Assembly: GCA_033032175.1 (NCBI GenBank) | Contig: CM065322.1 | Location: forward strand, 11,470,001 to 11,534,000 | Length of the DNA stretch: 64,000 bases | Direction of reading: 5' to 3' | From: Saturnia japonica | Lineage: Eukaryota; Arthropoda; Insecta; Lepidoptera; Saturniidae | Shown here: piece by piece, positions 11,054-23,100 of the stretch | How positions within the stretch are numbered: position 1 is the first letter of the stretch | How the letters are laid out: each line of letters begins with the position of its first letter | Notes under the pieces: model-generated | What the model was told of the DNA's origin: nothing | Databases searched by the model: none | The model's input: only the letters and a program-made list of their open reading frames with translations | Translations under genes and position numbers: made by a program

Positions 11054-11443
11054 AAATCTTACATTCAAGATGACCGCCAAAAATTTGAAACTCTTACGAC
11101 ATCGGAACCATAGACAAATAAATCGGAACCAATACGGATAGGTATGGTAAGTTAAAAAATCAAGATGGCAGATACCTATACGTTTAGTTGAAAATTAGGG
11201 CCCTTCATTTCAAGTACAAAAGCAATTGTTTGGCGATGGATTAACAACTACACTGTTAAAGTGGTAAAAAACAGTAAAACTTATTTTAACTGCCCTGACA
11301 AAATTATTCACCCGATCGCACGTGTCGATAAATGGTTTTCAAGGATACACAGCTAAATGCATCTCCCACATTTATTGTTCTGAAGGCTCATTTTTTTTCA
11401 TATATTTGTTGTTGAAACTATAACATTATTATTTAATACTTAC
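11054..11443. other. unique spacer between the two RTE copies
   Basis: About 390 bp not shared with either RTE copy. If the THAP-like exon at 11,444-11,520 belongs to a gene, its next exon would be expected on the - strand in or beyond this spacer. None could be recognised here, so the THAP-like exon may be an orphan. Confidence 0.4.
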
Positions 11444-11520
11444 TGAGAGTATGTGATCCCAGCATGTTTATTAATGATTCTAGTTTTGTTTTTACATAAT
11501 TTCACTACGCATACTGGCAT
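11444..11520 (-). pseudogene. THAP-like first coding exon, orphan
   Basis: On the - strand, ATG at 11520-11518 opens 25 codons: MPVCVVKLCKNK, then TRIINKHAGITYS. A GTAAGT donor follows directly at 11443 downwards (phase 2). The C-x4-C spacing (C4, C9), the following Asn, and a GITY phrase before the splice match the start of THAP C2CH zinc-finger domains, which commonly split soon after this point. The first 32 bases of this exon and its upstream 245 bp recur at 8725-9003, where the copy stops after codon 10. No downstream exon was found. It could be part of a THAP-bearing transposon or a broken host gene. Confidence 0.5.
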
Positions 11521-11764
11521 TATCTCTAGATTATAATAATAAATTATGCTGTTTGTCGACGTGACAGTGTTGTCGGAATGACACTGACTCGAGTATGCCG
11601 ATTTCGGCGTGATTTTAGTAGCCGATTTGTTATCTACCGACGGCATCTAGTAACGCGAACTACAACTAGTAATAATTAATCTATCTTTATAAGATTAGGT
11701 TCCTAGAAATTGGCCATAAAGTTTACTACAGCCTTTAGGTGGGTTCCGTGATATTGCGGGGCCT
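11489..11764 (-). repeat. RTE 3' flank shared by both copies
   Basis: Matches 8725-9003 with only a few differences, for example TATCTACCG here versus TATAGTACGCCG there. It contains no RTE coding sequence and carries the 5' region and start codon of the THAP-like exon. Its presence beside both copies shows that more than the retroelement was duplicated. Confidence 0.75.
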
Positions 11765-14700
11765 GTCATCATCATTTCAGCCGCAGGACGTCCACTGCTG
11801 AACATAGGCCTCCCCCATAGATCTCCAGAGCGACCGATCTTGTGCGGCCTGCAACCAACGGCTCCCAGCGACCTTTATTATGTCGTCTTTCCATCTAGTG
11901 GGGGGCCGTCCTACGCTGCGCTTTCCGGTGCGTGGTCTCCACTCGAGAACCTTTCTGCCCCAACGGCCGTCAGTTCTCCGAACTATGTGCCCCGCCCACT
12001 GCCACTTCAACTTGCTAATCCTTTTCGCTATGTCGGTTACCTTAGTTTGTCTACGGATCTCCTCATTTCTGATTCGATCTCGTAGAGAAACACCAAGCAT
12101 AGCCCTCTCCATAGTTTGCTGAGCGACCTTGAGCTTTCTTATGAGGCCCACAGTGAGCGGCCACGTCTCTGTGCCGTATGTCATCACTGGCAACACACAC
12201 TGGTTAAAGTCTTTCGTCTTGAGGCACTGAAGTATTTTGGACGAGAAGGCGTCGCGCAGTTTCCCGGACGCTGCCCAGCCGAGTTGGATTCGTCGACTGA
12301 CCTCTTTTTCAAAGTTGGACCTACCTAACTGGACTGTTTGTCCCAGGTAGACATATTGATCAACAACTTCTAGACAAGAGTTCCCAACTGATGCTAGGGT
12401 GGGCACCACATGGACACTCGACATGATTTTCGTCTTGTCCATGTTCATTTTAAGGCCCACCTGTTGAGAAACTTTGTCGAGGCCATCGAGCATTTTGCCA
12501 AGATCTTCCAGCGATTCTGCCATGACTACGATGTCGTCAGCAAATCGAAGGCGAGTGATGTACTCGCCATTGACATTGATGCCGAGTCCTTGCCATTCCA
12601 GGAGCTTGAAGGCGTCCTCTAGAGCGGCGGTAAACAGTTTTGGAGATATTACGTCTCCCTGTCTAACGCCTCTTCTCAAAGGAATTGCTTTCGTGCACTG
12701 CTCCTGTACTCGGACCGACATGGTGGCGTTGTTGTACAAGCACTTCAACACTTCGATATATCGATAGTCAATACAGCACCGCTGGAGAGACTGCAACACT
12801 GCCCAGGTTTCGACCGAATCAAAGGCTTTTTCGTAGTCTACGAACGCTAAGCATAAAGGCAGATTATACTCCTCAGTCTTCTGTATAATCTGCCACAGCG
12901 TATAGATGTGGTCTACGGTGCTAAAGCCTTTTCGGAAACCGGCTTGTTCGGGAGGCTGGAAGGCATCAAACTTGTGCTCGAGACGATTCGTGATGACCCA
13001 ACGCGTCAGCAACGAGATGGGCCGATAGTTTTTCAATAAGGTTTTATTACCTTTCTTGAAGAACAGGACCACCACGCTGCCGCCCCACGTTTCCAGCGTT
13101 TTACCCTCGAGTATAACGGAATTAAAGAGCTTCTGCAGGACCTTAAGTACCGGTGTTCCATCCGCTTTAAGAAGCTCTGATGTAATTCCGTCATCACCCG
13201 GCGCCTTGTTGTTCTTAAGCTGCTTAAGGGCCATACTAATCTCGTACAGGGTGATGTCGGGGATATCTTCGGTATAGTGTTGGGTCAGCCCGGCTCTCGG
13301 ATCTTTAGCCGGCTGGAAACAGGCTTAGTTGACGAGGTATATAACTGCCCATAGAACCTTTCGATCTCCCTTAATACCTCGGGCTTGGTGGACGCTACGC
13401 TGCCATCATCCATTTTCAGCTTCGTCAACTGGGTCTGCCCAATAGATGCATTCCTTGCGAACACTTTGGAGCCTTTATTCCGCTCTATCGTCTCTTTAAT
13501 ACTTTTGGTATTGTAAGACCGGACATCGTGACGCAAGAATTTATGAATAGATCTATTGAGCTGCCTATGGGACTTAGCGTCATCGGAAGACTGCAGCGCC
13601 ATACCACGCCGATCCGCCATGAGTTTTCGGGTTTGATCTGATATCTTTTGAGTCCTATTGCTACGGTGAGTTTTAAAGAACTTGGACCCAACCGCATGGA
13701 CAGTTTCTACCAGCCTATTACTAATATCATCTACGGAGACGCAACTATCTAGGCAATTGAATTGGTTTTTCAATTCGAGTTGAAAGCTCTCGGGGTTTTG
13801 GAGTTGAGCATTAGAGGGTCAGAGCGTAGACTTCATCAGGCGAGACCTTTCTATTTTTAGATTGATATTCAATGTGCCTCTAACCATTCGGTGATCACTG
13901 CCGGTTTTCACTCTGTGGATCACAGTGACATCATTGAATATTTGTCTCTTCGTGGTCACGATGAAGTCTATCTCATTTTTCGTGGAACCATCGGGGCTCA
14001 TCCAGGTCCATTTCCTATGAGGTGGCTTCTGGAAGAAAGAGTTGCATCATAAAGAGTCCCTCTTTCTCCATAAAATCGGCCAACCTCTGGCCCCTAGGGT
14101 TCCGTTGCCCATAACCAAATTGCCTCACTCCCAACTCTTCACCATCTCTTTTGCCCAGCTTTGCGTTAAAGTCTCCCATTACAACAGTGAAGTGGGTTTT
14201 CGAGGTATGTATGGCCCTACTAATATCCTCATACAAAACCTCCACTTCATCATCAGGGTGTGCCGAGGTCGGTGCGTAAACCTGTATGACCTTCAACGAA
14301 TATATTTTGGATATTCTGAGTATCAGGTACGCTACCCTGCTCGACACACTGTCGATGGTCACGATGTTGTTAATGAAAGACTTCCGGACGATAAACCCGA
14401 CACCACCCAGGGACTGTTGGTCGCCCTCCCTGTAATAGAACAAGTTACCGGATTTCATGATTATCGTGTCCTCACCCTCTCTTCGGACTTCTGATAATCC
14501 TATAAGATCCCAGCGTAACTTGTCTATTTCCTCTTCCAGCTCGACAATCTTCTCGTCAGTCCTCAAAGTGCGATTATTATATGTTGCCAGGGCCAGTTGT
14601 CGTGGGGGTCGGTAGCTGGAACTCTTCCGGGGATTCTTAGCACCCCCTGCCCCGCCGTTACCATAGCCGCTACCGAAACTAGGAATAGCGGGGCCGCCGG

Positions 14701-14911
14701 GGACTGGGGGCCTGGTCGTTCTTGTCGTTTTCATAGGGGGGATTTGCCCATACTCGCCACGCTGGGCATGCGGGTTGGCGAGCGCAGATATTGCTTTTTG
14801 TTGTTTAAGTGGGGATGCTGCTGCCCATCCCCTAGCTTTTTTTCCCTTAGTCGCCTCTTACGACATCCACGGGTAGAGATGGAGGGGTCAATTCTAAGCC
14901 GGAACCACCAC
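11765..14911 (-). mobile_element. RTE-type retroelement copy B, near full length
   Basis: Reads leftwards. The endonuclease domain starts near 14734: LATYNNRTLRTDE, IGLSEVRREGED, GVGFIV, VIQVYAPTSA and VMGDFNAKLG. It continues in another frame at 14001-13819 with NEIDFIV and GSDHRMV, the conserved C-terminal endonuclease residues. The linker and RT start lie at 13773-13285; a one-base deletion at about 13,311 (where copy A has an extra G) breaks the frame. RT and C-terminus follow at 13234-11777 with FADDIVVM and the PPTRWKDD tail, ending in the ATGATGATGA repeat. GGCCTGT at 11760-11766 and 14912-14918 is a possible short target-site duplication. At least two frameshifts make it non-functional, although copies A and B are broken at different places. 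Confidence 0.82.
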
Positions 14912-15244
14912 GGCCTGTACTGGCTTCTTAATTTTACTAGAGAAATTTTTTGCCTTTTATTTGTTTTTGTTCGTTATAAGTAATATTTCATTAATGCCAA
15001 TAAATAATCACATAAAGTTTATCGTCTAATTATCAACTATAGCAATATAAAACATTGCACTTACTTGTGATATGAATATTTCAAAAATTCTTGGTATTTA
15101 AGTTTTATTACAAAATTAGCTGTAAGATGTATACTCTCTCGGACTTTTTTGTAGGTCTCTTTAATACCTATGATTATGTAGTACATTAATTTGCTATATC
15201 TCTTATGGTTAACTCAGCATAAGCAATTTAAGCGCCCGAATTGA

Positions 15245-15530
15245 TTCACCATGTCCAGTTTTTTTTATTTGTGCGGAATCCTAATTCTTTTTCTAAAATA
15301 AAATTAGCTTAAGTTACTCCCTATATCATCAGCTATCTACCAGTGAAAGTCCCGTAAAAACCAGTCCAACTGTTTCGGAGATTACCCGGAAAAAACACAG
15401 ACAGATAGACAGACAAAAAATAAAAAATGGGCTGTTTGTTATTGGTGTCTTATATACTTTCATATGTATTTAGTAAAAAAAAAATTTTTTTGACATTACA
15501 AACAGACACTAGAATTTTATTACATAATTG
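15245..15530. repeat. dispersed repeat, inverted copy at about 50,820-51,070
   Basis: Shares, as reverse complement, the phrases TTGTGCGGAATCC / GGGGTTCCGCTCAAA, TTTCTAAAATAAAA / TTTTATTTTAGAAA, a GTGAAAGTCC phrase, and TGACATTACAAACAGACAC / GTGTCTGTTTGTAATGTCA. Non-coding interspersed element of unknown class. Confidence 0.6.
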
Positions 15531-15889
15531 TAAAGACTATAATTTATTATCTTTATTTATCGTAACCATTTTGATGTAGGGTTGCCACGGAAACATGTGT
15601 CGAGTGACGTCAGCCAATGCGAGCCTACAAAATTTGACTGTGGCAAAAAAGGCGGACGCGAGTTTAAAAAGGTTTTATTGATATTTTATCACTGGTGTTT
15701 GGCGTTACGCCATTGTTATTAGACCTTTTGATATTGAAGAAAATGTGATTCTTAAATTAACCTCATATGAAGGGCCCAGTTACAAAAGCACTTGTTTTTG
15801 ATGTGATATCGTTAAGACGTAGACGGTAGAACATGTCCCATTTATGAATGTTTGTTACTATACTATCCCGTAATTTTATATTTACTCAT

Positions 15890-16500
15890 ATTATTGAAAA
15901 TTCTTATAGGCTAAAATTGAGAAATGACATGTAGGTACTTCCCGTGTACAATTGTCATCAAAATCGGTTAAAAATTATGATTATTTTGTACGATTTTTGA
16001 TGTATTATTAATGATTCTTATAGCTTAAATCAATTATGGAATGACACTTAAACTTCCAAAATACAAAATTATGTCAAGAGTGGTTGAGAACAAAAACATT
16101 TTATTTTTTCGTTTTCACAAACTATAATTGTCAACTATGTATACCCTGTAAATTAAGGAATGATAAACAAGAAATGACATGTAGGTACTTCCCGTGTACA
16201 AAATTTCATCAAAATCGGTTGAGAATTTAAATACAATTTATTCGTGAATCTTTTTTTTTACGATTTCTAAAAGAATTATTGATAATTCTTATAGCCCTTC
16301 AATCATGAAATAACTTATATTTCCCGTGTACAAAATTTACCATTAAAATCGTTAAGAATTGATAAAAAAAAAAGTTTTGGATATCTGTTACGATTTCTAA
16401 AAGTATGTATTATTAAAATTCTTATAGCCTATCAATTGACCAATAATATAGGCTTCCCGTGTAGAAAATTTCACAAGAATTACAGACTAACAGACAAAAA
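15890..16500. repeat. tandem array, about 130-bp units
   Basis: The landmark CTTCCCGTGTACAA or a variant recurs at about 15,938, 16,050 (degenerate), 16,188, 16,320 and 16,453, each followed by an ATCAAAATCGGTT-like phrase, a TACGATTTCTAAAA phrase and AATTCTTATAG. The spacing is about 125-132 bp, giving about five units. The same unit appears in the opposite orientation at 43,570-44,190. Confidence 0.7.
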
Positions 16501-17064
16501 AATTAAGGCCATATTCATTATCAGTTTCTTATACAATATATATTATGTCTATCGGGCAGTTTGGAAGCAAATTAACATGTACAGACAGAACTACCGATTT
16601 ATTATTATAGATATGTACAAAAGGTTTTTTGCTCTATACCACCGGAGTTTCATTTTCTTCTCTGAGCCTGATAGAAATATTTCCACTTCCATTTTTGTCT
16701 TCTGTAACTGAGCCTTTCATAATAAAGTCCCTACAACGCAACGTAGTTTATCAGTAGGTAATACATTATTTTTGAGGGATCCACCGCACTGGTATACTTT
16801 GTTTGAAATTAAAATACAGTCTCGTCTCCTCTCGTGTTCGAATAATTTATATTTCATATGAAAAAATAAAATATGAGTCAGGTACCTAGGTACCTTTCTA
16901 TTAATGAAAGTATTTTCAGAATCGGGTCAGCAGTTTCTGAGATTACTTCTGCAAACATGTGCGCAAACTTTACCTTTATAATAGTTTGTCATGTCTATTG
17001 GTACTTAGTAGTAGCATAAAATTGAGATACAGGTTTATTAAATAATTATACTGAATGCTGCTAG

Positions 17065-17148
17065 GGAAGTAAGCAGTCCGTCAGTGACACAGTCACCGGT
17101 TGAAGGTCATCGGGCCTCGCGATCACCTCGACGCCATCGAAGATCAAC
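17065..17148 (+). CDS. unknown gene, exon 1 of resolved set
   Basis: Acceptor CTGCTAG|G, donor AAC|GTATGT. Starts with one base of a split codon and ends phase 2. Encodes EVSSPSVTQSPVEGHRASRS then PRRHRRS. The required upstream phase-2 exon was not found. An alternative acceptor at 17069 would change the entry phase and could suit the 5041 donor. Confidence 0.7.
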
Positions 17149-20100
17149 GTATGTATGCATTTGTAGTACTGATTAAAAATAATGCTGTTTTAGTATTAAA
17201 AAAAAAGTTTAATTAGAGCAATAAAAATGTGGTATGGACTTTTTTCAAACGATATGGTTTGAGAGCACGGAATTTTTACCCGACTGCGAAAAAGAAGTAT
17301 GTTTTTCGATCGTATGTACATACTTATGTGTATTTTTGTCACGCTCTATAGACTAAACGGCTTGATGAATTTTAGCATACGAGGTGTCGTTAGAATCGTC
17401 TTAATTGTGGGAGTGACATAGGCGATATAATATTTAAGTACGGCGACGTCAGAGAATCAAAATATAAAAAGCAAATATATATATAGAAAAAAATTGTTAA
17501 TATTTTTGTTGCAGTCAGTTTTTGTTTCCTTTTTAATAATTCAGCTTATTGATGCTACACTTGCGACTGACATGAAAAATACAAGAATAAAATTAAAATT
17601 TGCTATTATTGCTGAAACTCGTTTCACCAATAATTCTGTCTGGAGTTACGCTCAAAATTCCATATTATTCCTTATTTTATATTTCCTATGGAATAACAAA
17701 TGTTAATAGTATTTTAAAAGTTTAATCCTACTTGAATTTTCCAGGAAAGAAGGCATATCTCTAGCATTGAAAGCGGGCCTGGTATCTACTCCGAGATCAG
17801 ATTCACCACAGGTGCACTCTTACTTTATCTCTATTCCAACTTTTATCTCGTTCATCAATAACTAAATTGGTTAACTGATAAGCATTGCAAAAACGGTTAA
17901 AGTTATAAATTACATAATATTTTTTTGAGTTCAATTTTTTTGTCTAACACGTTACGTAATTAAAGTCTGTGGTATGGATTATGTAAGAAAAAAGTCAATT
18001 GTTGTTTTTGAAAATATTTTAGATCTTAGTTTTATAGGAGCGTGACGGCGGCGTCGACCGTGTTCCACGAAATCAAGATTCATTTATTTATGCGTTCCTC
18101 GAAGATGCCATTAAAAGAGACAAAAAAAAGTTAGTGCGTAATTAATTTATTTAGTTTTATGTAGATATTGTGGGCTATTGTTGTAGTTTCTTTTAAAATA
18201 CTTCCTTATTATGCAATTGATAAGAGTAATTCCATGGAATATTACAATAAAATTTACTTACGTACAAAAAAAAGTGTTTATGTAAAGATTTACATCTTAA
18301 TAATATAGTTAAATCACTCCTGTTATTTTACCATAATACATGTTTTTCATGATACAGCGCGGATGTCTTGTAACATTGCAAATGCAATAAATATGCAAAG
18401 ATTCATGTTTCTTCTATTGTATTTTCTACTATTATAAATAGTTGCGTATGAATTTACACATCACCTTTCTACTACACGTCTACTATAGTGATTTCTGTTT
18501 ACTTTCAATTTTATTATTTCAATATTACTAATAAAAGTATTTAGTTATCCATGTAGTAACCATATTTAGGCGCCACCTCCACAAGCGAGTTTATCTCTGC
18601 TATATTCGACCTGTCACTCCATTCTATAAAAACTCAATGAACATAACGCTAATGAATTGCTGCGCGGCCTCTGCGAGACGCGACTTATCGCAGGGATACG
18701 CGGTCTACACGCAGCGTACTCCTTGCAAAACGATTGCACACACGGCAATCAGTTGCGACTAGCGACGAGTCGTTGCGGTCACGTGGTGAACCGTCACGAG
18801 CCGCGACGATACGCAGACGGAAGAATAATTGTCTCGTGGAGATCATCCGATGATAGCAGGACGGACTCGTGGCGATACACTAGCTCGTCAAGTTGGCGCC
18901 TTAGTATATTTGTTGTATTTAATCGTTAAAAAATGAACTTGAATATTTATAACGTTCCAGGCAGCGTCACGCTCGTAAGCACGAAGGCCGGAATGGGAGT
19001 CGCGATCGAGATGCGTCTGTGTCTCGTCAGCACCGGCATCATAGAAGGCGACGTGATGACGTGCCTTTCAGAGAACACGAGTAATAATTCCAAATCAAAT
19101 ACATTTTTGTAAAGGATATCAACTGATAGATAGAAGGGTGCAAGAAAAGAATCTAGGGATGACCGATATTAGATTTCCTAAAGCGGTCTACACACTGAAC
19201 CCAACTATCCACCAAGAAATGTCGACGACATTATTTTTCAGAATTTTATCGACGACTTGTTCCCACGCGGGTTGTCGTCGACATTTGTCGGCGGGTCAGC
19301 GGATTCGATGTAACGTACAGTACTTAAAACATCGATACATCTATGTAATAATCAACAACATTGAAGATCAATGCTTGCAGTGGTCTTTGTAAATAAACTT
19401 TTAAGATACCATAGTTATGCAAAATATAAACAGAAATAAAAGTTTTTCTGAAAAAAGGTCGTTAACAACGATGATTTAACTCCAATACAGAAACCCCACA
19501 AGTCTTAAAAATACAGAAAAATTTATAAAGGAGGCAATGGCAAAACTATAATAACAGTCTGGCAACTATTTAGTTTTACATATTATGGTTATACTATATA
19601 CCATAAATAGATCACAAAATTACAATGCACGAATGGTAATTTTAAACGTTTCATCTATTTGAGGATTAACAAGAGAGTTATATTTAAGTCTAAGGGTTTC
19701 AAAAAGTGAAAATAGTTATATATAATGAAAATTGAACTGCTTTAGGTTTAGGTAGAGTGTAGTAAATAGATAGGTGTTATAATTGTATTTAATATCGCAA
19801 AATATCAAGACCTACAAAAGAAATACCCCAAAAGCCTGCAATCAACGAGACCGTACTTATTGAAACTTTTGCAAAACTCTGCGCTCAGATGAACGAGAAC
19901 AGTAGAAATCCTACAAATGAAAGTCCTGTGGTAAGTTTTACCTACGTTGTTGGTAAGAATTATATTTCCTTATAATACACTGCCCTTATACACTCACGAA
20001 TTTTCATGTACCCATAAAAACTCAATCAACTGTAATTGTAAACCCATCGAAAAGGTTAAGTGTATAACCTACCTTGGTTTAAAAATAGATGAATGTTTTT

Positions 20101-23100
20101 CTTGGTCCCAACATATAGATTATTTATGTAGTAAGTTAAGAATATTATTAGGTAAACTTTATCATCTTAGTTTTAAAGTACCCATTAGCACGTTAAGATT
20201 GTTGTATATGTCTTTAGTTGATTCTATTTTTAGTTATGCACTGGACAGCTATGGTTTAACATCTAAAACAAATCTAGACAAACTAGAAACTTTACAAATA
20301 AGGTTCCTCAAACTGCTAGTAAGTAAGAAAACAAAAATTGACTGTAAAGGTGATTATAGAAAATTATTTAATATGTGCAAGATTTTACCAATTAGTCTAA
20401 AACATAAATTTCTTTTGGCTGTAAACCATCATGGCAGTGAAGAGCATAAAAACCTATCCAGTGTGATTAATTGGTATTGTACTCGATCTATGACCGCCGG
20501 CAAATATAATGTACCTAAAGTATCTAATTACTTTGGTGATAGAACTATAAAAAAACGTTTACCATACATACTTAACAGTCTGTCGGCGGAAATTAGACAC
20601 GAAACTGACAAAGCTATTTTTAAAAAAATGATTAAAAAATATTTGTTATCCACGCTGAGCTAATCACGGGTGCAGGCAACGTAATAGTGGCGTTCCATGA
20701 GTAAATAATATTGTAATGTGTAAATACAACATAAGACTCCGTTTGATTCCACAGTCAAACCGATCACACGTTAAGTTACTGCAATAAGACGGCATTAGGA
20801 TGTTAAACGCTCTGCACATCAAACCTGTCGACCCGCCAAAAAATTTCGACGGGTATCTTAAGTAGGTACAAGTCGCCGATATGTTTATAAAAAATAATGT
20901 CTCCATCACTGAGCAGCTGGACAACATCGGCGGGTCGGCGGAATCGGTGTGTAGTGCGTATTCTGTTAACCTGTTGCTCGATGGAGTTTTTCCGAAAAGT
21001 TTTAATATTTATTTATGATGATATACTAAATAATAGTAAAATTTCAGCACCGAACGTTAAGTCATAAATCTTTGCAATGCGAAGTTGTATCGGAACGAGA
21101 TTTATGTAATATTGATCGCGAGCGGACTAGGCGCTACGATCAATGTCAAGATGTTGTCGAACCGTCCAGAATACGAAGCCATAATAATTTTCTTTCGAAA
21201 GTTCGAAGCAATGAAAAACTACACGACGACGAGAAGGAAACATGTGTTTGCTACCGTGAAAAAGTTAACAATAGATGCAATAATAGAATGGGTTACACGA
21301 GGTCGACAATTCAGGACGAAGAAAGATATAGAGGATACCAAGATTTTAGACCTACAAGATGTTGCACAGACCATTATAAAGTACCAGACAAACCCTACAG
21401 AGAGTATGAACGGCGGGATGATGATTACGATAAGAAAAGATACTTCGAACAGAAAACTTCGCGTAGTTTCGATGTTCAAAGAGAAGGATACCAAGGAGAC
21501 CGGTGTAGAAAAACAACCAGAAGCGACAATAACAAGCGTTACGATGACAAGCCGAAAAGATATGATGATAGGGAAAGATACTATGAAGCAAAACCTGTAG
21601 ATACGCACGATCGACTGAGTCATAAAGACCGTAGGTCGAGGAAAAATATGGAACGGTTTGAAAGAAACTCCGTGGCATCTAGAGAAGATGATTTCAGAGA
21701 AAGATATTCGGAAAGAGAACAAGATTCAGGATTAAGTGTAGCTGATGGTGAAACAAGTACAATAAGCGGAAAGAGCAATTATTTAAGAGTTGTAAAGGTT
21801 GGAGTTTTTACTTATTTTACTTTACTTCCCACTTGTTATTTTACTAGTGAAAGGTTCAATACTGCTCTTGTTCGCGGATATATAACTGATCTAACAATAT
21901 CCTTGCTTTGCACTAAGACTAACAACCTACTAGGCCCTTGTCGAATTGAATAATTTTAAAATGTACTGAGGTGCACAAACGAGATTAACAGTTTACGATA
22001 TTTAAACTGGTTGTTAAGATTGACCCACACAAAGTCGTAATGGTTTATATAAGTGATGGGTTCGTTGATGGTAGACCAATGAGTAGACCGTGTGTTCAGG
22101 ATCGAATGTCAGTTTAGGTTAAATTTGTGTTCAAGACAGTTGTTTTCAGGTTTGCAATAATTTGTGCAAATCCATTTATTTATCCAACCATTCAGACATC
22201 TATTTATTGTTGAGTGGTTACCTCATCATCTACGCTTTTACTCTGGCTATATCGTCGCGACATCGAGTTATTGGACTGAATATCGAGCTATGTACACCCC
22301 TGTGCTATCATCATTCAGAAACTGCTCTGGTTCATCATCCGTCTTCTTACAAACCCCACCCACTTCTACCTTAATTATTGTTGTTGCGAATCACTTGTCA
22401 ATGTTTTCAACCTTTGTTAACATGAATCACACCATGGCACTGTATGTAAACAATTTATCATAAAACCCTTAAGGAGAATGCTGTTTCAACAAGACATTCA
22501 TCATCATCATCATTTCAGCCGAAAGACACCCATTGCTGGACATAGACCTCCCAAAGATCACCATCTGCTATGACCGGTCCTGTGCTGCCCGCACCCAGCG
22601 GCTTCCCGCAACTTTTACCAGGTCGTCGGACCACCTTTTGGCGGGTCTGCCCACGCTTCATCTTCCGATACAAGACATTCAAGTTGTGTAAATTCTGTAA
22701 ACCGTGTTACAGCAAGAGATCTCCGAGCAACGGGAGGCCATGGACAAAATGATGAAATTATGGAAGGAACTGATGAGATGTTTCAAAGGATTCTCGCAGG
22801 TTCAAGGACAAGATAAGGTTATGAATGTAAGGAAACAAAAAATATTAACCTTGTATAATGACTTTATAGCATAATTTAGGAAGTATTTAGGTAGAGTTAC
22901 GTATAATATATGTATTAAATAAATAAACATCTCAGTATTTGTCTTGTAATTCTATTTATTGCAAATCGACGCCATAGACGTGAAGATAACCTAGCCTACA
23001 AAATTTTAACTATGAAACAAAAAAGCTCTTCTGCTTTATTATATTAGTGTAGAAGTATAGATTATAAGCAATAATTGACACAATGCTTACGGTTCTTGGG

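Larger units (their letters stand above)
14919..17064. other. non-coding with two repeat families
   Basis: No exon found, although a phase-2 upstream exon of the 17,065 gene would be expected somewhere before this point. It holds the repeat at 15,245-15,530 and the tandem array at 15,890-16,500. A CRE-like palindrome (TGACGTCA, at about 15,605) beside CCAAT at about 15,614 could be a promoter element, but nothing downstream supports it. Confidence 0.4.

Noticed and set aside
10725..13697. Small open frames repeated on both strands within the RTE copies
   Set aside because: They recur in both copies only because the RTE sequence is duplicated; the long - strand frames carry the RT and endonuclease motifs.
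15890..16500. CRISPR-like array
   Set aside because: Units are ~130 bp, degenerate and without a constant short repeat plus unique spacers; the genome is eukaryotic.
18657..18929. 90-codon open frame as an exon of the unknown gene
   Set aside because: No splice pair gives the phases needed, and exons 18038-18129 and 18961-19080 join directly in phase.
21219..21722. 167- and 108-codon open frames on the - strand
   Set aside because: They are complements of the charged low-complexity exon 21048-21797; the + strand has the splice sites and phase support.
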